Shown here: piece after piece, positions 8,271 through 15,578 of the stretch
How positions within the stretch are numbered: the first letter of the stretch is position 1
How the letters are laid out: the number at the start of each line of letters is the position of its first letter
NCBI GenBank assembly: GCA_965368115.1
Contig: CBDULQ010000046.1
Coordinates: 1-18,702 of the forward strand
Direction of reading: 5' to 3'
From: CBDULQ01 sp965368115
Lineage (GTDB): Bacteria; Pseudomonadota; Gammaproteobacteria; SZUA-229
DNA length: 18,702 bases
The notes under the pieces: model-generated
What the model was told of the DNA's origin: nothing
Databases searched by the model: none
The model's input: only the letters and a program-made list of their open reading frames with translations
Translations under genes and position numbers: made by a program

Positions 8271-11200
8271 TTGGTTAGAAAAAGTCACAAATATCGTTCC
8301 TGGATGATCACCGCGGTAGCGGTGATCATTATTTTTGTGGCCGTCATCTTTAGCATATTTCGTTTTGCCATTCCCTACGTAACGCATTACGGCGATACCA
8401 TCGAAGTCGAACTCAGCAGACAGCTGGACATGAAAGTGGAAATCGATGAGGTGGATGCGGATGTCAGCTGGCTAACGCCGCGCCTTAATTTACTCGGTGT
8501 TCGAATCAGCGATCCGAAAAGCGGTAAACAGGTATTTAGTGCAGATGAAGTGAATCTGGGACTGGGCTGGCAACAGTCGTTTCGCAACATGCGTCCCGAG
8601 CTGGGATTTGTGTCGTTGGTGGGAATCGATCTTCATGCGCGGCGTAAGGCGAACGGCGACCTGGTGATTCAGGGTTTCACCATCCCACATGCGAGCTCCG
8701 ATACTTCCGGTATGCCGCCGGCACTGCTGACATTCCTGGAAAACTCCTCGGTCTACGTGGTCGATAGCGCATTGCAGTGGCATGACGAAAAGAATAATGA
8801 CCAGCAACTGCAACTGATTAACGTTAATCTGGCGTTGCTCAATGATGCGCCAGGACACAAGCTGGCCATCGATGCGGATTTACCCGAAGACTACGGGCAG
8901 CATCTCAACCTGGTGTTCGATATCGAAGGACCGCTGAACCAACTCGCGTCCTGGAAAGGTCGCATCTTTGCCGGTGTCCGGGGCTTGCGACTGAAACGCT
9001 GGTTGGACGATTACTGGCAACTGGTCAGTTTCAATGGTAGCGGCCGGGTTGATGCCAGCGTCTGGCTGGACTGGGAAGGCGAACTCATCAACACCATCGA
9101 TGTGGATGTCAGTGGCGAAGACATGAACATCAACTACCTGGAACGGGACGTCCGTAGCTGGCAACTGCAACATCTCGGCGGCCAGTTTCGCTGGCAACGC
9201 ACTGATAACGGCTGGAATCTGGATGTGCGTAATTTGCTCATGCAACGCAATGATCTGGCCTGGCCGCAGACCGGTGATTTCTCGTTTCAGTATCATGCGC
9301 TCGATGCTTATGTAGAGGTTCAGAGCAGTTTTGTGCGTATCCAGGATGTGGCTTATCTGGGTGGCCTGGTGAGTCGCTTTGTGCCGATACAGGATTTCGA
9401 CTGGAACCGTATGGTTGATGTTTATCAGCCGCAGGGCGATCTCAGCCAGCTGGCCCTGTTCGTACCACTGGCGGCGCCGCAGGATTCCAGCATTCGAGGT
9501 CAGTTCCGTAACCTTGGTTATCAGAGTGATGGCGTGTTGCCGGCGGTACAGGGACTCGACGGTTCGCTTAACTATGACGGCGATGTCACGCTATTGCAGC
9601 TCGACAGCCGTCAGGTTGAAGTCGACTATCCGGCATTGTTTCGCAATCAGCTCGATTTGAGCGCTGTGGCCGGAGAATTGCGACTTTTGCGTGGTGATCA
9701 GCAATGGCGCTTCGTATCGGACGAACTCAATGTCGATACACCCCATCTGGATACCCGTTCGCGACTGGATATTACCATCCCTTTCAAGGGCGCTCCGTTC
9801 ATCGATATGGTGACACGTTTTCATAAAGGTGAAGGCGGTGAAAAAAGTCGTTACCTGCCGGCGGCTATTATGCCCAAAGCGACGGTTGAATGGCTGGATA
9901 AATCCATTGTCAATGCACAGATACCCGACGGTGGATTCCTGTTTTATGGTCGGGTCAGCGATTATCCCTTTAGTCATGGTGAGGGCGTAATGCAGGCGCT
10001 GTTCGATGTGCGTCATGCAACACTTAAATATCAGCCCGACTGGCCGGCACTGGAAGACCTGAGTGCACGTGTCGAATTTTATAATCGTCGACTGAGCATT
10101 ACCCGGGGCAAGGGGCAGATTCTGGGTTCTCCTTTCTACGATACCGGTATGCTTATTCCTGATCTGCATAACGCGACATTGAGTATTCATGGCAAGGTTA
10201 AGTCTGAATTGCCGCGTATGCAGAGTTTTATTGCCCACAGTCCCTTACATAAAGTATTCGGGCAGTATTTTCTTAATTTGCAGATGCAGGGCCAGGCGAA
10301 CCTCGATCTCGATATCACTATTCCTATCAAAGGTGAGGAGTCGACCCGGCTAAGCGGTGACCTGGCACTGCTTGATGACGAAATTTATTTTCCCGAACAG
10401 AATTATCGTTTGCAGGGTATCAAGGGTGGAATACAGTTCACCGAGGACTCTGTACAGGCCAGTCAGATCAGTGCCAGGGTTTCCGACGATAGTGAGCTGA
10501 AAATCGATGTTTCGACCGTCGAGGAAGACGATGACAGTTTGATTCGAATCGAGGGTCGCGGCCAGGCTGATGCAAAAACTCTGCTGGCGCCGGTGCCGAT
10601 GCTGGTTGATTACTTCAATGGCCGCAGTCACTGGAATGTGCAGGTGGACATTCCGATAAAAAGCAGTGAGGCACCGATTCAGATCGCGGTAGATTCCAGC
10701 CTGCGTGGTGTCAGTTCGAATTTGCCCGGTTGTTTCGGAAAAACCAGTGAACAGAACAGTCTGTTCAATTTTAATCTCGCATTGATGGATCAGGGCGCGA
10801 TGGATATGGAAGTATCTTTTCAGCAGATGTATTCGGTGCATGCACGTCGTGAACAACAGAAATGGCAGGTGGATGTGCGTTCCAATGATCTCATCGGCCA
10901 CGCGCGTTTTGACGAAGATTTCGATGCCGATACACCGGTGGTGGTATATGCGGACTATGTGAATGTCGGAGCCCTGATCGGTGACGATGAGGGCAGCGAT
11001 GAGCGACTAGACGTGTTACCACAGCAAATCCCACCCCTGCGGGTGCAGATCGGCAAGCTCGATTGGGATGACTATCATTTTTCCGATCTTAACCTGGAAA
11101 CCCGGCGTAGCCCGAATCGTATGGATATCAGTCATTTTGAACTGCACGCACCGACGGTGACGATAATGGGGCAGGGTAGCTGGAGCAGCGACTGGCGCAA

Positions 11201-11858
11201 ACAACAGAGTACGATTATCGATTTTTCCATGGATACCCACAACCTGGGTGAGACCCTGAGTCAATTCAAGATTACCGAGGCGATAGAGAAGACCGAAGGT
11301 GTGGCTAAGGTTCACTGGGAATGGAACGGGCGTCCCGATCAGTTCAGCTGGGATATGCTGCGTGGTCAGGCACGGCTTGATCTTAAGAACGGTGCTTTCA
11401 AGGATATCGATGCGGGCGCCGGACGACTGATCGGGATTCTGAATTTCGAAACCCTGTTATCACTGGATTTCGGTAACCAGGTGGCCAAAGGTTTTGCCTT
11501 TGATAATCTGGAAGGCGATGTGCGTTTTGATATCGGGAATGCCTACACCCGGGACCTGACTGTGGACAGTAAGGTCGCGGAAATCATACTGGATGGTCGT
11601 ATCGGGCTCAGTGCTCGCGATTACGATCAGACCATTACGGTGATTCCCGGTGTCGGTAGTACGCTGACGCTTATCGGTGCGGTGACCGGTGGTCCGGCAA
11701 CTGCGGCTGCGGTACATCTGTTCCGCAAGCTGTTTGGCCTGGACCGCATCGCTGAATATAAATATTCGGTCACCGGCTCCTGGGAAAAACCCAAAGTTGA
11801 GTTATTATCGGCGCCAGACAAAGAGGCGGATCAGGATGCAAGCAATATCGATAATTAG
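8271..11858 (+). CDS. yhdP: YhdP family AsmA-like envelope protein
   Basis: A 1195-residue protein of the AsmA/TamB/YhdP group. In E. coli, YhdP spans the periplasm and takes part in phospholipid transport to the outer membrane, redundantly with TamB and YdbH. One N-terminal membrane segment (about residues 12-34) is preceded by basic residues. The rest is a very long beta-rich periplasmic repeat structure. The C-terminal block (GAGRLIGILNFETL, then VIPGVGSTLTLIGAVTGGPA and YKYSVTGSWEKPKVELL) is characteristic. The start used is a TTG at 8271, which supplies the basic N-terminus; the ATG at 8304 would begin at the membrane segment. Neither has a clear Shine-Dalgarno. Its position after rng is the usual one, with a 25-base gap. 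Its last 23 bases overlap the next gene. Confidence 0.92.
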   Translation: MVRKSHKYRSWMITAVAVIIIFVAVIFSIFRFAIPYVTHYGDTIEVELSRQLDMKVEIDEVDADVSWLTPRLNLLGVRISDPKSGKQVFSADEVNLGLGWQQSFRNMRPELGFVSLVGIDLHARRKANGDLVIQGFTIPHASSDTSGMPPALLTFLENSSVYVVDSALQWHDEKNNDQQLQLINVNLALLNDAPGHKLAIDADLPEDYGQHLNLVFDIEGPLNQLASWKGRIFAGVRGLRLKRWLDDYWQLVSFNGSGRVDASVWLDWEGELINTIDVDVSGEDMNINYLERDVRSWQLQHLGGQFRWQRTDNGWNLDVRNLLMQRNDLAWPQTGDFSFQYHALDAYVEVQSSFVRIQDVAYLGGLVSRFVPIQDFDWNRMVDVYQPQGDLSQLALFVPLAAPQDSSIRGQFRNLGYQSDGVLPAVQGLDGSLNYDGDVTLLQLDSRQVEVDYPALFRNQLDLSAVAGELRLLRGDQQWRFVSDELNVDTPHLDTRSRLDITIPFKGAPFIDMVTRFHKGEGGEKSRYLPAAIMPKATVEWLDKSIVNAQIPDGGFLFYGRVSDYPFSHGEGVMQALFDVRHATLKYQPDWPALEDLSARVEFYNRRLSITRGKGQILGSPFYDTGMLIPDLHNATLSIHGKVKSELPRMQSFIAHSPLHKVFGQYFLNLQMQGQANLDLDITIPIKGEESTRLSGDLALLDDEIYFPEQNYRLQGIKGGIQFTEDSVQASQISARVSDDSELKIDVSTVEEDDDSLIRIEGRGQADAKTLLAPVPMLVDYFNGRSHWNVQVDIPIKSSEAPIQIAVDSSLRGVSSNLPGCFGKTSEQNSLFNFNLALMDQGAMDMEVSFQQMYSVHARREQQKWQVDVRSNDLIGHARFDEDFDADTPVVVYADYVNVGALIGDDEGSDERLDVLPQQIPPLRVQIGKLDWDDYHFSDLNLETRRSPNRMDISHFELHAPTVTIMGQGSWSSDWRKQQSTIIDFSMDTHNLGETLSQFKITEAIEKTEGVAKVHWEWNGRPDQFSWDMLRGQARLDLKNGAFKDIDAGAGRLIGILNFETLLSLDFGNQVAKGFAFDNLEGDVRFDIGNAYTRDLTVDSKVAEIILDGRIGLSARDYDQTITVIPGVGSTLTLIGAVTGGPATAAAVHLFRKLFGLDRIAEYKYSVTGSWEKPKVELLSAPDKEADQDASNIDN

Positions 11859-12204
11859 CCGGGCCCTGTTGCTGATGTGTGTGTATACCGGTAACCCGGC
11901 CATGGCTGAACAGGCGACATCGGTAACCATACATGCCGAACAATGGGATATGCCGCGTCACGGTGAAACGCTGATTCGCCAGCCACAGTTACGCCAGATC
12001 GTGAGTGCCTGGATGCAACAGCCTGATACGCGCATCGAAATTCGTTATCCGGGCGGTGAAGAAGGCGAACTCTGGGTGCGTGAACTGATGGACTGGCTGA
12101 TCGCGCTGGGTGTACCGTCCGCGCGCATGGGCAGTCTACCGGGCAGTGGCGCCGAAGACGTCATTCATCTGGAACTGGTGCCCTTGCCTCATTCGGGTGG
12201 ATGA
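11836..12204 (+). CDS. Small secreted protein of unknown function
   Basis: A 122-residue protein that I do not recognise. The ATG at 11836 gives a good signal peptide: MQAISIISRA, a hydrophobic core through LLLMCVY, and likely cleavage at AMA|EQ near residue 24. An extended reading frame begins at 11689, but those residues are a shadow of yhdP. A GGCGGATCAGG stretch just upstream gives only a weak ribosome site. The mature part has a short helix-strand-helix pattern (QLRQIVSAWMQQ, RIEIRYPGGEEGELW, VRELMDWLIALGVPSARMG) that faintly recalls part of an OmpA-like peptidoglycan-binding fold, but the domain is incomplete and I do not assert it. The 23-base overlap with yhdP argues for co-expression and an envelope-related role. 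There is no Cys or metal motif in the mature protein. Confidence 0.65.
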   Translation: MQAISIISRALLLMCVYTGNPAMAEQATSVTIHAEQWDMPRHGETLIRQPQLRQIVSAWMQQPDTRIEIRYPGGEEGELWVRELMDWLIALGVPSARMGSLPGSGAEDVIHLELVPLPHSGG

Positions 12205-12242
12205 AGAAATCAGCCGATGAATTATATTTAAAGGAGCTCTGA

Positions 12243-12270
12243 TTAACACAGGGTTTCCTTATGTCATAAT
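12243..12270 (+). promoter_or_regulatory. Candidate sigma-70 promoter for the nitrilase-family gene
   Basis: TTAACA (12243-12248) and CATAAT (12265-12270) each match the -35 and -10 consensus at five of six positions, with a 16-base spacer. The site lies in the 143-base gap after the small secreted gene and would start transcription near 12277, about 70 bases before the nitrilase ATG. It is a prediction from sequence alone. Confidence 0.45.
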
Positions 12271-12347
12271 GGTGTCGCGAAAATAGATCGCAGCCGACTG
12301 TTGTCGATAACTATAACAATCAATCCATTGTCAGGAGATAGGCGTTA

Positions 12348-13172
12348 ATGAACAAAGTGGCCGCAATCCAGATGGCTTCCGGGCCGAACATCCAGGCGAA
12401 CCTTGCGGAGGCCGCACGGCTAATCGAAACCGCGGTAAATCAACAGGCGGAACTGGTGGTGTTGCCGGAGAACTTTGCCCTGATGGCGATGACCGAGGCG
12501 GAGCGTGTTGCAGTGGCCGAAAAACCCGGTCATGGTGTGATGCAGGAGTTTCTTGTCAGCCAGGCGAAGAAGCATCGAATCTGGCTGGTGGGTGGGACCA
12601 TACCCATGGAATCCACGGTACCCGGTAAGGCAAGGGCCACCTGTCTGGTGATGAATCCGCAGGGCGAACAGGTGGCGCGCTACGACAAGATCCATATGTT
12701 CGATGTGCTGATCGCCGACAACCAGGAACGCTATTCAGAGTCACAGACCACCGATGCCGGTGATCATGTGGTTGTTTTCGACTCGCCGCTGGGTCGTGTG
12801 GGTATTGCGATCTGCTACGATCTGCGCTTTCCCGAATTGTTCAGAAACCTTGCCGATGAAGGCATGGATATCTGCGTCATGCCATCGGCGTTTACCGCGA
12901 TTACCGGCAAGGCTCACTGGGAGGCCCTGGTGCGTGCCCGTGCCATCGAAAACCAGTGTTATCTGATTGCCGCCGACCAGGGTGGATTCCATATCAATGG
13001 GCGTGAAACCCACGGCGATAGCATGATCGTCGATCCCTGGGGTAATGTGCTGAATCGATTGATGAGTGGTTCCGGCGTGGTGGTGGCCAACATCGATCAG
13101 GACTACCTGAAAAATACCCGCAAAAATTTCCCCGTACTCAGCCATCGACGTATGGCCTGCAAAATCAGCTAG
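12348..13172 (+). CDS. Carbon-nitrogen hydrolase, probable deaminated glutathione amidase (Nit1/YbeM-like)
   Basis: A 274-residue cytoplasmic enzyme of the nitrilase superfamily, with the full catalytic triad: Glu41 in VVLPENFAL, Lys114 in ARYDKIHMFD, and Cys156 in GIAICYDLRFPELF. The pattern HWEALVRARAIENQCYLIAA followed by GRETHGDSMIVDPWG is like the Nit1/YbeM branch. That branch hydrolyses deaminated glutathione, a repair reaction removing a transaminase side product. The exact substrate is inferred. A good Shine-Dalgarno (AGGAGA, 12333-12338) sits 9 bases before the ATG. In many gammaproteobacteria this gene lies between yhdP and tldD. Here a terminator and an unrelated operon follow instead. 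Confidence 0.9.
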   Translation: MNKVAAIQMASGPNIQANLAEAARLIETAVNQQAELVVLPENFALMAMTEAERVAVAEKPGHGVMQEFLVSQAKKHRIWLVGGTIPMESTVPGKARATCLVMNPQGEQVARYDKIHMFDVLIADNQERYSESQTTDAGDHVVVFDSPLGRVGIAICYDLRFPELFRNLADEGMDICVMPSAFTAITGKAHWEALVRARAIENQCYLIAADQGGFHINGRETHGDSMIVDPWGNVLNRLMSGSGVVVANIDQDYLKNTRKNFPVLSHRRMACKIS

Positions 13173-13209
13173 TCATTAATCCCTTTTTATATTTGCATCG
13201 TTTCGAAGC

Positions 13210-13245
13210 AACACCCGTTGTGCATTTCAGCACACGGGTGTTTTT
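13210..13245 (+). terminator. Intrinsic terminator after the nitrilase-family gene
   Basis: ACACCCGTTGTGC (13211-13223) pairs with GCACACGGGTGT (13230-13241), with one bulged T and a six-base loop. A run of five T at 13241-13245 follows. It lies about 40 bases after the nitrilase stop and closes the housekeeping run. Confidence 0.88.
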
Positions 13246-13292
13246 GCACCTTGGTAGTCAATAAATTCTGCTATTGATCAAATATGCTCAGC

Positions 13293-13304
13293 TGGCGTGC
13301 GCCA
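13293..13304. promoter_or_regulatory. Candidate upstream activator site 1 (GC-rich palindrome)
   Basis: TGGCGTGCGCCA is a near-perfect palindrome, broken only at the centre. It is identical to the site at 13369-13380 at 9 of 12 positions, and all three differences are transitions (shared pattern TGGYGYGCRCCA). It lies about 165-176 bases before the predicted sigma-54 start, within normal enhancer distance. The bound protein is unknown. Confidence 0.4.
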
Positions 13305-13368
13305 AATTGAGTCAGTTGACCCCGGTCAGTGCGCAAAAACTGCACAGTGATCATGAGCTGCTCGTAAT

Positions 13369-13380
13369 TGGTGCGCACCA
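13369..13380. promoter_or_regulatory. Candidate upstream activator site 2 (perfect GC-rich palindrome)
   Basis: TGGTGCGCACCA is a perfect 12-base palindrome, about 89-100 bases before the predicted start. It is 76 bases from its partner site, roughly seven helical turns. The half sites GGTGC/GCACC are those known for NtrC, but in the opposite order and without the usual spacer. NtrC binding is therefore not a safe call. Confidence 0.45.
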
Positions 13381-13385
13381 GTATG

Positions 13386-13398
13386 TATCAATTAATTG
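13386..13398 (+). promoter_or_regulatory. Candidate IHF binding site
   Basis: TATCAATTAATTG matches the IHF consensus WATCAANNNNTTR at every defined position. It also sits inside a perfect palindrome (13388-13399). It lies between the candidate activator sites and the sigma-54 element, at about -83 to -71. There, IHF typically bends DNA to bring an enhancer-bound activator to the polymerase. Confidence 0.5.
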
Positions 13399-13442
13399 AA
13401 AAATGTCATTCATTTCAGTTGCTTAAGATTCCGTATCTGAAC

Positions 13443-13458
13443 TGGCACAGTTGCTGCT
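13443..13458 (+). promoter_or_regulatory. Candidate sigma-54 (RpoN) promoter
   Basis: TGGCACAGTTGCTGCT matches the -24/-12 consensus TGGCACGNNNNTTGCW at 10 of 12 defined positions. It has the invariant GG (13444-13445) and GC (13456-13457) exactly ten bases apart. The predicted start is near 13469. The call is strengthened by the IHF-type site and paired palindromes upstream, the usual layout of activator-dependent RpoN promoters. Confidence 0.55.
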
Positions 13459-13526
13459 ATTGCTTATTTCAATATTGAACTGAGCCATTTACGGGCCCAG
13501 TGATTAAACAGATTTTTTGTAAGCGG

Positions 13527-13580
13527 GCAAAGGCGCCTCAGACGCCGGATATCAAATCCGGCATTTGAGGTGCCTTTTTT
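13527..13580 (+). terminator. Terminator-like leader hairpin immediately before the operon
   Basis: AAAGGCGCCTCA pairs with TGAGGTGCCTTT (one G-U pair). Inside this, after a small internal loop, GCCGGAT pairs with ATCCGGC around an ATCAA loop. A run of seven T ends at about 13581. This is a strong intrinsic terminator by shape, yet it ends about 10 bases before the start codon at 13590 and lies downstream of the sigma-54 candidate. It could attenuate the operon, define a leader RNA of about 110 bases, or insulate the gene from upstream read-through. Its 3' arm contains the only GAGG (about 13567-13570) near the start. Confidence 0.75.
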
Positions 13581-13589
13581 TATGAGCGA

Positions 13590-15578
13590 ATGACGATGAC
13601 GGCACAGGCACTGGACAACAGGCAACAGAACAGTCCCGATCATTTCGATGTGATCGTGGTTGGTAGTGGTCCTGTGGGTATGCGATTTGTGCAACAGATG
13701 TTGAAGCTCGATGCCCAATGTCGGCTGGCTATTTTCGGCGACGAACCCTGGCAACCTTATAACCGGGTCAAGCTATCATCGCTGGTATCCGGTCAGACCC
13801 GTGAAGAAGAACTGTATGACGCCGGCGATATTGGTGATCTTTCCGGCGTGCAGACGTTTTACAACAATCGCATTGTTAATATCGATCGTCAGCTCAAACA
13901 GGTGCGTGATAGCCAGGGACATGTATACAGTTACCAGGCATTGATTCTGGCCACCGGGTCGAGAGCGTATGTGCCGATGATCGATGGCGTCGAACAGTCC
14001 AATGTGCATACCTTCCGCGATTTGAATGATGCGCAATTGCTCCTTTTCCTTCTCTTTCTTCCCCTCCCCCCCTTTCTCATCTTCTTCTTTTTTCTTGGTC
14101 TTGAGGCGGCGCGCGCCATGCAACGCTTCAATACCGAAGTCACGGTCATCGAGCACAGCATGTGGCTGATGTTCAAGCAGCTGGACAATCGAGCCGGCAA
14201 TTATCTAAAACGTTATGTGGAAACCCTGGGCATTCATGTGCGTGTCAGCGAACGCGTGCAACGCATCCTTGGTGACGGCAAGGTCACCGGTGTCGAACTG
14301 GTCGGTGGCGAAGTGATTGATTGCGATACCGTCATTATTGCTGCCGGCATCGTAGCCAATAGTGTACTGGCCAGTGATGCTGGCTTACAGGTTGGCAAGG
14401 GTATACGCGTCGATGATCAGCTACGCACCAGTGATGACAGTATTTATGCGATCGGTGAGTGTATCGAACACGATGACCGCATGTACGGACTGGTTGCTCC
14501 GGGTTTCGAACAGGCTGCAGTGCTGGCGCATTCCCTGAATGGTGAAAAAGCACAGTATCGAGGCTCAGTTGCCGCAACCAATCTGAAAGTGCTCGATTAT
14601 CCGGTATTCAGTATCGGCAATACCGGTGCGTCCGCGCGCAGTCGCGAAGTGTTTATCTACCAGGATCACCAGCAGGAAATTTATCGCAAACTGGTGGTGA
14701 TCAACGGCCGCATCCGTGGTGCCGTAGGTATCGGTGGCTGGCCCGGTGTGCACCGAATCCAGGAAGCGGTGGAGCATCAGCGTCGTCTGTGGCCCTGGCA
14801 ACTCAACCGTTTCGTCGAAGATGGTGTGCTGTGGGCTGATGCCGAAGATGAAAACGTCATCGACTGGCCGGCAACCGCCACGGTATGTAATTGCACCGGT
14901 GTCACACGAGGTCAGCTTGACGTGGCGCACAGAAACGGCGCCGTTACCGTGATGCAGCTGGCCGAACAGACCGGCGCGTCGACGGTATGCGGTTCCTGCA
15001 AAAATCTGCTCACGGATTACGTCGGCGGTAATGCATCCCCGGAGCCGACCTCGGGTTTCAAAACCGTCGCCACTGCGTCATTACTGGCATTGCTTGCTGC
15101 AGTTCTGCTGTTCATATTTCCGCCCTGGCCCTATGCCGGCAGTGTGCAGGAGAACCTGCGTCTGGATGAGTTATGGCGCGACGGTCTGTTCAAACAGATT
15201 AGTGGTTTCACGTTGCTTGGTTTCTCTGTATTTATTTCATTACTTTCGTTGCGCAAGCGTTGGCGCAATGTCGTCAAATGGTGGGATTTCGCCTGGTGGC
15301 GCGTGGTGCATGTGGTGATGGGGGCTTTGATTTTCCTTGTGCTGCTTTTGCACACCGGATTTCGCCTCGGCGAAAATCTGAACATGTTTCTGATGCTGGT
15401 GTTCGGCGCACTGTTGCTGGTTGGTGCGGTTGCAGGTCTGGTGATCGGTTATGAACACAACCTCTCGGCGCGATTTGCCAAACGAGTGCGTGCCTATGCG
15501 ATCTGGTCGCATATCCTGTTGCTCTGGCCGCTACCGGCATTGCTTGGTTTTCACATACTCAAGACGTATTACTTTTAA
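13590..15578 (+). CDS. NirB-like FAD oxidoreductase fused to BFD [2Fe-2S] and diheme b membrane domain
   Basis: A 662-residue fusion. Residues 15-415 resemble the FAD/NAD(P)H part of nitrite reductase NirB: FAD motif VIVVGSGPVG (GxGxxG at 25-30), ATGSRAYVP, IYAIGEC and GLVAPGFEQAA. Residues 430-480 form a BFD-like [2Fe-2S] domain with Cys433, Cys435, Cys467 and Cys470. Instead of siroheme domains there are about five membrane helices (about 493-511, 536-553, 569-592, 598-621, 634-657). Two H-x13-H pairs, His574/His588 and His641/His655, could bind two stacked b hemes. The likely role is passing electrons from cytoplasmic NAD(P)H across the membrane. Residues 151-169, where the NAD(P)H motif GGGFLG should lie, are a Leu/Phe/Pro run encoded by an almost pure pyrimidine tract, so function or sequence accuracy is in doubt. 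A second ATG lies two codons in. Its stop overlaps the next start (TAATG). Confidence 0.85.
   Translation: MTMTAQALDNRQQNSPDHFDVIVVGSGPVGMRFVQQMLKLDAQCRLAIFGDEPWQPYNRVKLSSLVSGQTREEELYDAGDIGDLSGVQTFYNNRIVNIDRQLKQVRDSQGHVYSYQALILATGSRAYVPMIDGVEQSNVHTFRDLNDAQLLLFLLFLPLPPFLIFFFFLGLEAARAMQRFNTEVTVIEHSMWLMFKQLDNRAGNYLKRYVETLGIHVRVSERVQRILGDGKVTGVELVGGEVIDCDTVIIAAGIVANSVLASDAGLQVGKGIRVDDQLRTSDDSIYAIGECIEHDDRMYGLVAPGFEQAAVLAHSLNGEKAQYRGSVAATNLKVLDYPVFSIGNTGASARSREVFIYQDHQQEIYRKLVVINGRIRGAVGIGGWPGVHRIQEAVEHQRRLWPWQLNRFVEDGVLWADAEDENVIDWPATATVCNCTGVTRGQLDVAHRNGAVTVMQLAEQTGASTVCGSCKNLLTDYVGGNASPEPTSGFKTVATASLLALLAAVLLFIFPPWPYAGSVQENLRLDELWRDGLFKQISGFTLLGFSVFISLLSLRKRWRNVVKWWDFAWWRVVHVVMGALIFLVLLLHTGFRLGENLNMFLMLVFGALLLVGAVAGLVIGYEHNLSARFAKRVRAYAIWSHILLLWPLPALLGFHILKTYYF
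14040..14096. other. 57-base polypyrimidine tract inside the NirB-like gene
   Basis: Fifty-six of 57 bases are C or T; the only purine is the A at 14079. The tract is in frame and encodes residues 151-169 as Leu, Phe, Pro and one Ile. The flanking residues (FRDLNDAQ before, LGLEAARAMQRF after) are ordinary for the family, and the distance between them looks normal. The last codons read TTC TTC TTT TTT CTT GGT where GGC GGC GGT TTT CTT GGT would give the expected GGGFLG motif. Confidence 0.95.

Larger units (their letters stand above)
13173..13589 (+). other. Long regulatory intergenic region before the redox operon
   Basis: This 417-base gap has no credible gene. In order it holds the nitrilase terminator (13210-13245), two related 12-base GC-rich palindromes (13293-13304, 13369-13380), an IHF-type site (13386-13398), a sigma-54-type -24/-12 element (13443-13458), and a terminator-like hairpin (13527-13580). 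Other short symmetries include TTGATCAA near 13274 and GTCA-GT-TGAC at 13311-13320. The density and order of elements suggest one strongly regulated promoter for the downstream operon. Confidence 0.6.

Noticed and set aside
13272..13283. An FNR site at TTGATCAA
   Set aside because: FNR needs TTGAT-N4-ATCAA; here the half sites overlap with no spacer, and the position is far upstream of the promoter.
13527..13580. An ANTAR (NasR/NasT-type) antiterminator target in the leader
   Set aside because: ANTAR targets need paired hairpins with hexanucleotide loops carrying A at 1 and G at 4. The loops here (ATCAA, and about seven bases in the weaker upstream CTGAGCC/GGCCCAG stem) do not fit.
14040..14096. 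A transmembrane helix at residues 150-169 of the fusion
   Set aside because: The hydrophobic run results from the pyrimidine tract and lies in the middle of a soluble Rossmann domain, between residues that are normal for that fold.
13590..15578. Calling the fusion an assimilatory nitrite reductase (nirB)
   Set aside because: Only the flavin and BFD parts are shared with NirB. The siroheme/4Fe-4S cysteine motifs are absent and the C-terminus is a membrane domain, so the nirB name would mislead.
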